NCBI GenBank assembly: GCA_025093555.1
Contig: JAIWNF010000103.1
Coordinates: forward strand, 1-64,000
Source: Circinella umbellata
Lineage: Eukaryota > Mucoromycota > Mucoromycetes > Mucorales > Lichtheimiaceae
Length of the DNA stretch: 64,000 nt
Direction of reading: 5' to 3'
The notes under the pieces were generated by a model, which was not told where the DNA came from, made no database searches, and worked only from the letters and a program-made list of their open reading frames with translations. Positions 20,911 through 34,103 of the stretch are shown here, one piece after another. The position numbers and the translations under genes were made by a program. Each line of letters opens with the position of its first letter. Positions within the stretch are counted from its first letter, which is position 1.

Positions 20911-21403
20911 TGGACAATTAGGAGCGTCGATAGTAGACCACGCAAAAATTGGGGAAAGCACCAGCTTTGTTTTCACTTACTTTGAGGAAATATTTTTACA
21001 TTGTATGACCAACCAATATGCTCAGCGGTATTACCGAGAAAGACCCAGGTTCAATTGTTTGGATCAGAGGGAGTGAGAAGTGAATGATCACAGGTCATTA
21101 TTGACTTCTGATTTATTTGCGCCGGTCATGACATTTAGTTTTAAAAAGGCACCGTTGTCGTTGTCGGTAGCGGTGGTACTATCTTATTGACAGCGATATC
21201 GTCATTTATGATATCAACATATGTATAATAAAAATAAAAAAAAACCATAAGAAAAGAAAGTATATCTTATAAACACTATAATATCGCTTCTTTTATATAC
21301 GCTTATATTTACTTGACATAGTTCACTTTCGCTTGAGTAACTCAATTTGGAGATGTGGTTCATTTTCAGTATTAAAGCTTATCTTAGTTTTTATGGCCAA
21401 ATT
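20911..21403. other. Intergenic, with a faint tRNA-like remnant
   Basis: AT-rich. Near 21018-21062 a D-arm-like GCTCAGCGGTA is followed by a B-box-like CCCAGGTTCAATT, but no acceptor stem or full cloverleaf could be formed. A tRNA-derived relic is possible. Otherwise nothing seen. Confidence 0.35.
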
Positions 21404-23258
21404 TTACTTACAATCCTGTAAGATAAATGATGATGCTGATAAGAAAAATCTGCTTTTTATTATTATTCCAATAAGCTTTTTGCGATATGGAAAGCCAGGT
21501 CCCTGAATTTGTGGTTTATGATTATTTAATGAGGATGATGAGCTTACGTATTTGCCGATTTTAAAAATTCTTAAGGGTGCACAACATCAGACGGATTACT
21601 TTTTTTTAACTTACCGATTGGCCCAATAACGAAAATGACTTTTGATAGCAATTATCCATTCAGATGCATAAGCATCGATTACAGTCTCATTTAACATATA
21701 ATCTATCCTCCGCGGATAGAATTCTTTCGAATCTTCTTGTTTTTGTTCTTGATGATGATTATTTTGAATATCTTCATTTATTTCTTGTTGTACGACAAAT
21801 TCATTCTTATCTTCTTCCTCTTCTTCAAAGATTGTAATTGTAGTAGCCTTTGCTGCGGCTGTGGTTGTAGTATCTTTTATCTCGTCATCTGATGATGTAT
21901 AATTATTATTCAACATCATGTAATTTGTAATAAAAGTCTTAATGCCAAGGTCGGGTATTTTTGGTAATAGTAATAATCGTCGTTTTCGAGGAGGTGCACG
22001 AGCAAGTCGTACTGGTGATACACCAATAAAATTTGAATTAATCATAGGTTCTAATCGATACCCAAGTGGATCATAGGGATGAAAAATATTATGAATACGA
22101 GTACATGATGGAGGTCGATAATTTATATAATCTAATCCACGAAAAATTAATGCAGCAGCTAATAATATTTGTGTATCATGTACGTAATATATAAAAAAAA
22201 GCATTATTATTTTATAATTTTTTTTTCAAAGTGAGTTATAAATATTGAATATAAATTACCAATGGGGCTACCACATGTAAATAAATGGTTAACTTCAAAG
22301 TCAAGTTTAGGAGCGCAAATATCAGGTGTAGTAGTATGAAAACATGATTCATGCTGTTTTTGTGATGATGCAAGTAAGCTGTCATTATTATCTGTTGATG
22401 ACGCTGCTATGGTTGTAGCTGTTGGAGATGTAGTAGTAGTAGGTTCATCCATCATATCATTATGATTCCACTGCGTTGATAAAATGTCATATGCAGCAAC
22501 TCCACCTAATGAAAATCCAATCATGTGAACATGTCTTGGATTTCCATAGTGATGATATGCTTCATTACATTGACGACAAATAGCATCAATAATAAATTGA
22601 CCATATGGTTTTGAAAAATCTATGATTATCCAAAGGTATTAGAACTCACCGCATTAATATATAATATGATATACCTGGAAGTCAAATACATACAATACAT
22701 GCAATCCATAAGCCATTGGTTAGTTGCTAAGCGAACTTTTGGAACATTGTCTAAAGTAGCTTGATCCATTTTTGTGTCTACTAATTCATGTAGTATACTA
22801 TGCCATTCTATGTAATATACAATTGCCTATCTTAAATTCCCCTTTTTTTTTCGTTCGTTTTGATAGATTTACATCCGCACCAAAATTATGAATGTACTAA
22901 CTAACCTATAACAACGAATTCAACGCTAAACATTTCTTCTTCTTGTTCTTTTTGTGTATATAATAATTCTAGCATTTCTTGAGTATTTTTTTGTATCGTA
23001 GAAACTAAAAATAAAAGCGCCATCGAATAATGATTTACATATGTATGAAGTTATGACTCTTTATATTTATAATATATTTACGTACTTACCATGATGTTCT
23101 ATATTACTGTATGTCTCATATTGTTGTCCCACACCATGAATGAAGAATACAAGATGATCTTCGTTTTTTTTAAGGTTGTTAGTTTTCTCTATAGTTGTCA
23201 ATTTGAAAATTCATATAAATGAAAAGACATTCAAATTAGTTATTAGTATACCTGGCAT
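21404..23258 (-). CDS. DDHD-domain phospholipase (phosphatidic-acid-preferring PLA1-like)
   Basis: Exons 23252-23258, 23090-23188, 22906-23004, 22694-22807, 22260-22619, 21615-22158 and tentatively 21404-21569 (about 462 residues). Seen: LVFFIHGVGQ near the N-terminus, the lipase nucleophile elbow GFSLGG (near 22515), and a C-terminal DDHD region with IHNIFHPYDPLGYRLEPM and later DYMLNETVIDAY and SHFRYWANR. Family members hydrolyse phospholipids on ER/Golgi membranes. An acidic, Thr-rich low-complexity insert splits the DDHD domain. The first coding exon would be only 7 nt. The last exon is uncertain because an in-frame TAA coincides with the donor at 21614. Confidence 0.8.
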
Positions 23259-23655
23259 GAAACACAATTTACTTTTATATGGAATAAAAAAAAAGGAATG
23301 AAAAAGAAGCGTATATTTGTATTATGTGAGGTGAAAAGAAAAAGATAAAAGGGGGTAAAAAAAAAAGTAGTTAGTTGTCAGATTGACAGCAAAGTAGTAA
23401 GATTACTATTATTAACATGCATACCTTTATTCGTTTATTTTCTCACACACGGACAGATGAATAGATACGTAAATAGTAGTACCAGCCAATTTTTATTTAT
23501 AAATAATAAAAAATATAATATATTCTTTTATATTTGCTTGTTTATCTAGTTATACATATAATTGAGTATTAAAGGATAAGAAGTATTAAAGGAATAAGGC
23601 AATTTTTTTTTTATTTAAATTTCATCATTCAAAAAGTTGCTGGTGGTGGTATATT
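23259..23655. other. Intergenic between phospholipase and checkpoint kinase
   Basis: AT-rich promoter-side DNA of the phospholipase gene and 3' side of the kinase gene. No other feature seen. Confidence 0.5.
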
Positions 23656-26600
23656 TTAATGTTCTTTTTTTTGTTTCTGTAAATATTCCACTAGTTCTGG
23701 AGACCGTTGATAACCTTTTGCTAGTGTACGGGCCGACTAATACAATAATAATGATATTGAAAATCAGATAAATAAATATTGTATAAATCAAATACAAAGA
23801 GAAAGAAAAAAGACTGTATACCTCAACTTCTTGTAACCATGGATGTTGTAGAATTTGTTTGATAGTATATCGTTCATTTGGATCAACAACAAGCATTTTT
23901 TGAATTAAATCTTTGGCTTGCTCACTAATTTTCTTCCATTTTTCAGCTTCTTTAAAGTTATAGTCACCAATCTTGATACGACCTAGCATAGCGTTGTGTT
24001 GTTCAGGTGTCGCTGGTTGAGAAGAATATGCTAAAACAAAAAAAAAATCAGATAGAAATCACTATTACTACTGTCGATCACTCAATCTTCTTTTTATCCT
24101 GTACGTGTCACACATTTCTCATCTACCGTTATTTGTTACTTACGATCAAGAAAAGGCGGTGTTCTAGCCAAGGTGACGAAAAGCATAACACCTAAACTCC
24201 AAATATCCACAGCTTTGTTATAACTACATTTACTTTCCAATACGAGTTCTGGTGCCGCTATTATATAATAAAGAAAAGGCGAAGCAAATATTTCATAAAA
24301 TAATTAAAAAATCGTAAACACATATATACACTGATTCATTTCTAATCGTTTTTACCATAAGATTGTGTCCCACACATAGTATGAAATGGTTTTCCTCGAT
24401 AAAATGTGGCAAGACCAAAATCTGCAATCTTGACTTGTAAATTCCGTTTATTCATAAGAATAATATTTTCCAATTTCAAATCTCGGTGAGCGATATCTTG
24501 ATCATGGATATACTGTAATGAAGAGAAAGAGAGAGAATATAAAAAGAAGTGGAGTAAGCAATAAGGGTTAGTGGAATAGAATATCGTAGATAATGTAAGA
24601 TATGTTGTTGTTGTTGTTGTTGTTGTTTGCAATAACCTACATCGACTGCGTGAAATATTTGATCGAAGATGATTCGGACTTCATCTTCAGCCAACGGATT
24701 CGGAATAGCGCAAATATGATCAAATAAATCACCATCTTTTCCACTAAAAAAAAACGAAGTTCACGAATGTATGCGTGAGTTATATATATTTTCAGACAAA
24801 TAAATAAATGAAAGATGGTAAAGTACTATACATATGTAAAGAACTTACAGTTCCATTGCAATATAAAAAACACCATTAACTTCCATGACACGGTCCATGC
24901 GGACAATACATGGCTAAATTATATATTATAAAAAGTAAACAAATTAATATATAAATGCGTTATATATATATATGTATAATAAATATATGTTTGAGTAATT
25001 CTTATAGGTATATATATTATATAACTTACATGGTGTTGTAAAGATGTATATACTGCAATTTCTTGGAGTAATGATTGTAAAGTTTTGGGTTTACCGGCAT
25101 ATTTATTTTGAGGAATCATTTTTAAAGCGACGGGTTTACCAGTAGTAGTACATTCAGCAGCATAGACTTCACCGAACGATCCAGAACCAATTGGCTTTTT
25201 CATTCTGTAGAACGCATGAATACCAAAGTGATCATCCTATTATTATCATTATTTTGGCGATGGTATTAGTTAGAGTGTGTCAAACTATGCTGTGTAACAA
25301 AGAAAGGAATAGATGGCAATGAGAGCATCACGTGTTTTACGTATTTACATTTCTTAAAAGCTGAAAATAAGTTGGAAGACGAATCTTGAGAGATAAATCT
25401 AAATTAGATATAATAAGAGAGTAATTAATCAATGGAGAAACAAATATCAAAATAGTAAGTAATGTAGAAAAAAAACAGTATTTACAGGGTTCGGCCTCGT
25501 CAGATTCTTTAAAACTGATAATGGTGTCATTTTTCAATTGGACTTCTGTTGTTTCCATACGAACATTGTTAAGCCAAACCCCTTTTTTGCTAAAGTGACG
25601 AAAAAAAAAAGATTATTACACATGCTTTATCGTGTAACTTATCTCACTGTAATTCTCTCTTTGAGTTACCTTCGATCATTTAATAAAATAGAATGATGTT
25701 TATGATCATTTTGTACTTCTAAGCGCTATTTTGTAAAAAAAAAAAAAAAGAAGAAGTGATGGCAATTTTTAGTTGTTATGATATAATCTATGATTTGTTG
25801 TTGTTGTTATTGATTGTTTATTACCGCCAAACGGTGTTTATAGTCAGTGGGAGTTTTTTTTAACATACGCATTGCACAAAACAAACAAAAAAAAAAGCAC
25901 GTACATGGTATATCATACAATGATTTTGTTCAAGTACATCACCAGAAACTCTAAAAATAAAAGTGATTTTTTTTGAGTGTCAATATGGTTGTTATCCTCC
26001 AACACACAGACCCTCCACCCTTCTTATTTAATGACAGCATGACATTTACCTGATATCACAAGTAGGACCCGATCCAATAAGGTAAGCATAACGATCCATG
26101 TTATTACTTTTCACTGTCTTTGTTGGAGATACAGGGGAACGTTTTAAAAGTTTCGATTGGACAATTGATGTATTCATACTTTCTAAAAATCCCCATACAT
26201 TTGGATTCCCTTTGAAAACTTTTTCTAATTCCAATTCACTATCAGGCAATGTACCGCTAAATTCACGCGCATACGAAGTATTTTTTTCTGTGGTTATTTG
26301 TACTTCTTCTATATACATATAATAGAAAAAATATCGGTATGGTAACCCGTGATATTCATGAGATAATAGCCATGACAACCAGAAGGGAGCATATTGCATA
26401 ATTTTTTATATGGTTAAGATCTATAAAATTATAAATTGTGGAATGGTTACACACTTACGCGGAGCATGGGGACCTTTACTGTCATAAGTACGCTTTTTGA
26501 CACGACCAGAAGACTTGACACCGAGTGAACCAGAAGAAGTTGTTTTAGAAGAGGTATACGAACCGAGGCGTGAGAGGACAGCTTTACCCACTTTAGCAAT

Positions 26601-26807
26601 ACGATTCGAAGTAGTACTATTACTATTACTATTACTATGATGATTGTTATCACTACTACTACTATTACTACTACTACTAGTATTTGAAGGACCAGCTTCA
26701 TGATTATCTGTAGAATTATTATCATAAGAACTATTTTTTCTGGCAGTTCTTCGATTATGACCCTGCGAGTTTGATCCTGTACGTGACATTTCTCTTGTTT
26801 TTCCCAT
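23656..26807 (-). CDS. CDS1: FHA-domain checkpoint kinase (Cds1/Chk2/Rad53 type)
   Basis: Thirteen exons: 26459-26807, 26050-26308, 25905-25950, 25670-25725, 25486-25589, 25349-25398, 25030-25236, 24849-24913, 24641-24743, 24356-24512, 24144-24257, 23822-24030 and 23656-23736; 599 residues. The order is a Ser/Asn-rich N-terminus, an FHA domain (YLIGSGPTCDIR, NHCMIYH, KKGVWLNNV), then a Ser/Thr kinase with G-loop GSGSFGEV, Lys in VALKMI, HRDLKLEN, DFGLA, CGTQSYAAPE, and HPWLQEV at the end. This is the effector kinase of the DNA-damage and replication checkpoint, activated by ATM/ATR homologs through the FHA domain. It differs from Rad53 in having only one FHA. It shares a promoter with OGG1. 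Confidence 0.93.
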
Positions 26808-27148
26808 TATGAATCTGCTGAATGAATTTTTACGTAGTTCTGTATATCAGGGGAAACGTTTACCAGAAAAAAAATATGAATTGAAGTCTTTTTATAAATG
26901 AAGTAAACAGAATGAATATACAGTAAAAAGCTTGTTATAAAGTAAGAAAAGAGAGAGAGAGAGAGAACGAAAAAAAAAATGACACAAAGATAAAGAAAGA
27001 AAGAGAATAAAAAAGAAAATGCAGGAAAGGGGGGGGATATAAAGAATAGACCATATGATATTGAGTGGAGTAATTTTTTGTATTATTATTATTATTTTGC
27101 TGCAACAAAAGTTTATTTTTATTATTCTCATAAAAACATAGAATATAA
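26808..27148. promoter_or_regulatory. Shared divergent promoter, checkpoint kinase / OGG1
   Basis: The start codons of the two genes are 341 bp apart and point away from each other. The interval contains an (AG)n purine tract (26948-26967), a G-run (27030-27037) and an ATT run near 27081-27095. No known damage-response element was recognised by eye. Confidence 0.6.
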
Positions 27149-28688
27149 ATGTCAAAACATATTCATTCTGCAAGATTAATTTGGCGTGATCTTCAAGTTG
27201 GTCCAAAAGAGCTTCATTTGGATACATTGAAATGTGGACAGTCTTTCCGTTGGCGTTATGCTAATGATCTATGGTAAAACAAAATAAAATACATATAAAA
27301 AAAATCAAGTAGCAACTAACGTATTTATATTCGTGGTTCACTAATAGGTCATGCGTATTAAATGGGCGATTATTTACTTTAAAACAAACACGTAAAAAAA
27401 ACTCGTTTCATTATTAAAAGCGCATAATACACATATATAATCGATTCTTAATAATGATAATAATAATAATCCATACTTATCATTGGATATAATAGCATCT
27501 ACTGTTCTTTACGGAACTCTTCCGGATCAAAAGGATGACGAAATCAACATGATGAAATCAACCCTTAAGAACTATTTTCAATTAGACCAAGGCATATCCT
27601 TAGAACAACATTATCAGCGATGGAGTGAATTGGATGATAACTTTAAACAAAAAGCACCTTATTTTCAAGGCATTCGTATCTTACGACAAGATCCATGGGA
27701 GAATTTAATTTCATTTATTTGTTCCAGTAACAACAACATTGCCCGTATCTCAAAAATGGTTCAAAACTTGTGTACTCACTATGGGCCCCATGTTATAACT
27801 ATGGATGACATTCCATATTATGATTTTCCAGGTGTAGATCAATTAGCTAAACCAGGTGTAGAAGATAAATTAAGGCAACTGGGGTTCGGGTATCGTGCAA
27901 AATATATTGCTCAAACTGCTGTTAAAATACAACAAAAAGAAAAGAACTGGTTGATGGGATTACGCAAAAAAAGCTATCAAGAAGCAAAAACAGAATTACA
28001 GACTTTAAATGGGGTTGGACCAAAAGTAGCAGAGTGTATAGTAAGTTGTCCCTTTATTTTGTTGCTAAACGAAAGTAAAAGGAAAGAGCGAGACTAACAA
28101 AATGTAAAATTACTTTTTCCTTTGCGTTGCGATGTATCTTTCTCACTTTCTTTATGATTATTCAAAAGTGTTTGATGTCTCTTGATCATCCTGAGGCTAT
28201 TCCTGTGGATACACACGTTTGGCAAATTGCTTTACGCGATTATGGATTTGGTAAAAAAGGAAAAACCTTAACACCTAAATTGTATGATCAAGTAGGCGAT
28301 CATTTTCGTCAATTGTTTGGTGAATACAGTGGTTGGGCTCATTCGGTAAGTGATATTAATATGTATTAATCTTTTTTTTGTACGTTTTGTTTTATACAGC
28401 ATATGAAAATACAATTAAACTGATATCACATTATGTATGTAGGTGCTATTTACAGCTGATTTACGTTCATTCAAGGATAGACTTTCTGATATAAAAAAGG
28501 AAGAGCAAGTGGTTGATATAAATTATAATGATGATAAAAAGAGAGTAAAGAAGAGAGTAAAGGAGGAAGCTGTTATCAAGAAAGAAGAAATAGAAGAAGA
28601 GAAAGATGATAACAATATTAAAAAAAGATCACGAGAAGAGAGTTTAGTAGTACGTCGAAGCACTCGTTTGAAAAAATCACTCAAATAA
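27149..28688 (+). CDS. OGG1: 8-oxoguanine DNA glycosylase/AP lyase
   Basis: Exons 27149-27273, 27348-27391, 27496-28040, 28169-28345 and 28443-28688 (378 residues). The N-terminal OGG domain has LKCGQSFRW; the helix-hairpin-helix with the catalytic Lys is LNGVGPKVAECI; the conserved Asp follows in PEAIPVDTHVW. Both catalytic residues are present. The enzyme removes 8-oxoguanine opposite cytosine in base excision repair. The C-terminus is an extended Lys/Glu-rich tail with RRSTRLKKSLK, likely nuclear targeting. Exon 2 is only 44 nt but keeps phase. Confidence 0.95.
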
Positions 28689-28809
28689 ACCATAATAACA
28701 ATGATGATGGCAGTTTTGTTTGCATTATTCCCCGCTCTATTCTTTTCATTTTTTTTGTCGTGTTACCTTTTTTTTTTGCGAACAACTTTATTTCAATGCA
28801 TAATTAAAC

Positions 28810-31800
28810 ATGCTTCAATCTCATCCTATCGAAGAGCCCCATCTCGACTTTTCTTCATGGAGAGAATCCTTTAATAATGATAATAATAATAGCAACCATA
28901 ATAACGAAATGTCTTCTTCGAGGTGTGAGCTAGGTAAAAAAAAAGCCAGGTTTTTTTTAGTTCTTTGTTTTCATAATGAAGAAGGAAAACTGATCTAAAA
29001 GTAATAAATAGATCTACCCGCTTCATGGACTCAAACATTTGATCAACCGTTATTACGGCTTGATACTGCTGGATCTAGTAATCAATTTAGTTTGATCGAC
29101 CGTGTCATGGAGAATAATAATAATAGTAACGCTACACAAGGAGCAACAAGGCAGCCCCAGCTGGAACTATTACGGCCGCCGCAATTGTCGCGTCTTGATG
29201 ATAATACTCACCAGGAACAAACGACTACTGAAGAAGACAACATATTAAATAATCAACAAGAGGATGTAGAAGATATGGAATCAATATGGGAACAATCATC
29301 ACAAAAACAAGATAGACATATACTGAAACCATTGACATGGGATAATAATGATCAGGTACAATCAACACCGTTCCTTACTGAATTGCCATTACTCGTTTCA
29401 GAAACACTATTTCAAAGGTATATAAAAGGAAAATAAAACTACACTGGATATAACATTGTATATCACTCATATTGCTTTTATATACATATTTTAGTCAACA
29501 ACGACCACCATCATCATCATTATCATCATCATCAGCATCGCCAACCTCAGATAATACTACTACTAATAATATACCCGTTGTCAAAGAGCAACAACTTGTT
29601 CAGGTAGGCTACAATGATAAGAGATAAAGAAAAGAACGCAAGTTAACTTTATTAAATGAATATATTTATATATTTATAGAATTTGATACAAACATTATCA
29701 GGGAACCCATCAATATGTTTTCAATGGAATGACAATACACGTAAATTTGAACCGCGGATATCCCAATTACGAATTCTTGGTGTTAGCATGGCTGCTATGC
29801 AACCGTAAATGATTTATCCTTTTTTGTTATTATTACTTAAGTTGGTTCTGAGTACTAATATCCTAATGACCTCTATTATATATATAATTTATAGTGTTAT
29901 CGATCAATTGCTTGTATTTGGTACCCAAATGAAAAGATTAGAGCATCTTATACAAATATGTAAATTAAACCCAAGGTAAGTATAAATTATATACAATTGT
30001 TATATCGAATAATATATAAAGTGATATCAGTGACGACCAACAATATATATATTTATCTAACAAGGATGATGATAATAATGATATTTAGACGATATGGATT
30101 AACTGGAATGGCATTTGCATGTTGTTTGGAAGACTTGCATTTACAAATCCAACTTTCTTTAAATACAATGTTTGCACAAGGTGAATGGACATTACTACAA
30201 ATATACCATTATGTCTCTACATTAGCAGATACCATGAATAGACTAGCTCGACTTGTTCATTTGGATGGAGTTGTATTTAAGGTAAAAACCACATAAACAT
30301 GCACACAAGCATATAGAGGAAATTGGATACATGAATAAGGGAAGTTTCATTTTTTGATTTTTTTGATTAAAAAGGGGAAGTAATATAATATATAGGATGC
30401 ATCACCTGAAGCAATTAAAGAATTATCGACTGTCGGGTTCTATATCCCAAAAGGTAACAAGTTATTGGAAATGATAAGGAACGAAATCACACCCTTAGAC
30501 TTTGCATTATCTGGATCCCTGGCTTTTTATCGGGATGTATGTCTTGGTCTACTACGTCATACTAGCATTCCCTATTTGACTATGCTGAGTCAATGGCTCG
30601 GATTAAGTAACAAAAAGGTATTACTTACGGATGACAATGACAATGATGATGATCCAATATTTCATGACTGGAAAGATATTATGGATGAAGCACCTTTACG
30701 TGACCCGTATCAAGAGTTTTTTCTTTACGATATAAATCAAACAAAGGAATCCCTGGTGGATCGATTTCAGGTAAGAAATTCCTAATAAGTGACATGCGTG
30801 TGTGTGTGAATATTTTCTTTTATCATACAACTCACTTATTACATAAACAAATTTCCTTTATCCTGCTTTCGAATAAAAAAAAAAAGTCAAAAAAACAAGA
30901 TGAATTACCCTATTTTTTAAATTCAATGCAGGCTGGTGTTATTCTACGTACTGGAAATGCACTACAGCTTCTACGTCGTTTTCAACCTGAACATCCATTA
31001 TGTTGTGTAGAAAAAGAAACTTTAAATCAAGGTGATTTGATGTTACGTTGGATGCCCCTGGAAGCTCAAAGTCACAGGTTAGTTTTTGTGGATAATATCT
31101 CTTTTTCGGTCGTACCCGTCTCCCCCCAAAAAAAAAATCCTCCCACCCCTACTTTTTTATATGTATAGATCTTTATTTTTGTTGTTTATTGCTAAGCATT
31201 ATTATATCATCTTGGTTACTGTCTTGTACTAAAACAGAATTTCTTAATTGTGCAGATATATTAATCGATTACATGCATTTACCCGCCAAGTTCGTCAATA
31301 TAATGAAAATAAAAACATTCCGGTAAATAATTTGGATAGTTTAGTTTATACACGTGGGCATTATATTTCATTATTTTTCGAAAAGAGGAAACAAGAACTA
31401 ATCTGAGTTGTATAATTGGTTGATAATCTATTAGAGTGATAATAAAAAAAATAATACTTTATTGGCTAAAAACAATAATAGTAGAGACGAAACTGAATCA
31501 ATGGATATTGAAATGAATCAAGAAAAAGTAGAACAAGAATATAAAGTTCCCACACTGAAAGCTTTGGATCAAGAAATCAAATTGGTCAGTGATTTCCACA
31601 AAACACTTGACACAATTTTGTTGTGTCACCAACGACAACAACAACAACAACAACAACCTGCTGATAATAATGACTCCGATCAAGACAACAAGTTTGGATA
31701 TATTCCGGTGGTACAAACAATCACAGATCAAAGTGTGCATCAACCATTGGCTATATGGTGTCCACTTGTAAATGAATCAGCTATGAAATTATTTACTGAA

Positions 31801-33104
31801 AAGTTTCATATTCAAGCCCATTTCGAATTAATTCGACGATTCTTTCTATTTGGCGATGATCGTTTCAGTAATGCAATTAAAGATGCCTTATTTATTAATA
31901 ACAATGATAACAAAGGAGATCAAGATGGATATAATTTTGTTGTAGGTGGAATTAAGTTACACCATAATAACAACAGCAAGAATAACAGTGGAATTCAATG
32001 GCCACCACGGACATCTGATTTAAATATGGCTTTGAGGGCAGTCTTATTGGAGAGTTTAGCACAGATACCTGAAGAAATCAAGGGGTATATCTGTAAGACA
32101 CATAATCAACTTTTGTTGGATCAAGATATTATGGATATTGAAGATCTTTTAACGTTTGGCGTTCGTGAAAAACAACAAAATAATCAGTGGCGTGATCCCT
32201 ACAGTAAGTTCAACGGGGTGGGGTGCGGTGGGCGGTTTTTTTTTCTTTGCTTTCTCTTTCTATGTATCAATGCATATGTGAAAAAATGTATATTCATTTG
32301 ACTAAAAATAAATAATATTATATTATAGAAATTAATGCTTTGGATTTTCTATATTTACAATATCAAGTTCCTTATCCCTTAAACATGATTATCAATGACC
32401 GAACGTTGGACAAGTACAACCGAATGTTTACGTTCCTATTACAACTTCAACGCATCGATGCTATCACAAAATACATTTATCAAAAACTACCAGCCAAAAC
32501 TGACAAAAGCAACTTATTGCAACATCGTATACGTTTTCAAGTTGCTCAATTTGCGGCAACTCTTTGTCAATATGTATTTGATACTGCGATTCACAATACT
32601 TGGCATTCCTTTATTCAACGAATTCAAGACCAGGATGATAAATTGTTTAAAACGATGGATCCAATCATGTTTGGAGAATACCACGAGCACGTTTTAGATC
32701 GGATGTTGTATCAATGCTTTTTGAAACAAAGTCAGCAACCGATCAAACACATGTTGAATCAAGTATTACAAGATATTATTATACTAACAACCACACTAAT
32801 GACTGACAAACATGATGATCAGCAAGTAAAACTGGAACAGGAGTATGAACAGTATATGGAACATACACATCAGTTTATTAAAGTGTTGAGTAAACTACAT
32901 GAGCGAGGTATCGGACGTTTAGGCAATGTAATGAATTCCCATAATTTACAAGGCAGTTTTGGTGTGTTTGGTGATTTTCATGATAAATTGGATGCCAAGA
33001 GTGGACAAGGAGCATTTGCTCAGGAACTTTTAATTCGATTAGATATGAATGGACATTATATTAATTACGCTTCTACTTTTTTTAAAAAAATAATGACTAT
33101 ATAG
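28810..33104 (+). CDS. Gamma-tubulin complex component (Spc97/Spc98 family, GCP5/GCP6-like)
   Basis: Eleven exons: 28810-28933, 29012-29417, 29495-29603, 29680-29804, 29895-29975, 30089-30281, 30396-30770, 30932-31077, 31256-31322, 31435-32203 and 32329-33104; 1056 residues. The N-terminus holds a FDQPLLRLD-type block and low-complexity stretches, then the helical GRIP1 region (FYRDVCLGLLRHTSIPYL, HPLCC). The C-terminal GRIP2 part has LNMIINDRTLDKYNRMF, then RIRFQVAQFAATLCQYVFD and a final ELLIRLDMNGHYIN. Such proteins bind gamma-tubulin and help nucleate microtubules at spindle pole bodies. Its large size and Asn/Gln inserts favour GCP5 or GCP6 over GCP2/3; the exact subclass is not settled. 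Confidence 0.88.
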
Positions 33105-33565
33105 TATAAAGTTTCAATCTTTTGTATTAATATGTATATTATATATTATAAGTATCTAGTATATATTTTGTTGTGCGTGATGGTTTGCAGATATTAAAAA
33201 ATTACATTGGATAAGAACGGGGGGTTGAGGGAAAGGGAAACGAGGGTTTTTTTTTACATGATGTGATTATCCACACTGTACCCACATCATGTTATACATC
33301 AAGAAAGAAGAAAAAGCAGGCTGTGTATAATATTATATAGGTTGTGTTACATTTTGATTAAATTAAATTGAGGAATATTAAGTAGGTAGGCTGTCGGTAG
33401 ATAAGTAGGAGAGTGTAATATATTATAGTGCGTAGAATAATAGTGTAATAAGTAGCAATATTATAGTATGAATATTAGTATTAGTAGTAGTAGTAGGAAG
33501 TAGTAGTAGTGGTAAATATAACAAAAAAAAACAGAAAGATGCAATGATATTGATAAATATTTTTT
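33105..33565. other. Intergenic, convergent gap
   Basis: 3' regions of the GCP gene and the small unknown gene. AT-rich, with a TAG-repeat tract near 33475-33510. No gene seen. Confidence 0.5.
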
Positions 33566-34103
33566 TTATGAAGGTGTCGTAGGGATGACATGAATTTTGT
33601 TGATAGCAAACTGTTTAGGCAATAACCTTTTCGCCAAAAATTTTATTCGTGCGCCTATTTAAAAAAAAGGAAACATTCTGTTAATGATACCGTTATGTAA
33701 ACTATATTCGTTTCACACACACGGTTCCAGAAAGAGCAAGTTTTTTGATCTGGATCCAAGAAAGGTAAAAAAGATCAAAAAAAAAAAAAAGAAAAAACAA
33801 ACCTCCATGATAAGTAGATCTTCTCGCTAAGAGAACATGATTATTGTTGTCAGAAAACTCATCTTCATCAATATAATGGATTGAGGGAGGATCCACCGAG
33901 AATGAAACACTTCGACGACCTTCTTGATTTGGGCGTTCATTAGTTGACTTATCAATAAAAGTAGAGGATGGTGATGTTGTATTGGATCGCATGATGGTAG
34001 GAATTTGTTGATCTATTACTTCTTCTTGATGAGGATACCATGAATCAAGAACAGGTAATGAGTCGTAAATAGATAAATGATTTGATGATGTTCGAGAAAC
34101 CAT
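33566..34103 (-). CDS. Small protein of unknown function with RVxF-like motif
   Basis: Exons 33803-34103 and 33566-33654, 129 residues; the single intron keeps phase. The family is not recognised. The protein is polar and acidic with a central GRRSVSFSVDPP followed by SIHYIDEDEFS, and a basic C-terminus (RIKFLAKRLLPKQ). RRSVSF fits the loose [KR]-x-[VI]-x-F docking motif for protein phosphatase 1, an inference only. It lies back to back with the septin gene, 699 bp apart. Confidence 0.65.

Noticed and set aside
21018..21062. tRNA gene
   Set aside because: A-box and B-box-like strings are present but no acceptor or anticodon stem can be formed.
26447..26725. 92-codon hydrophobic frame inside kinase exon 1
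   Set aside because: Alternative frame of Asn/Ser repeat codons; a shadow.
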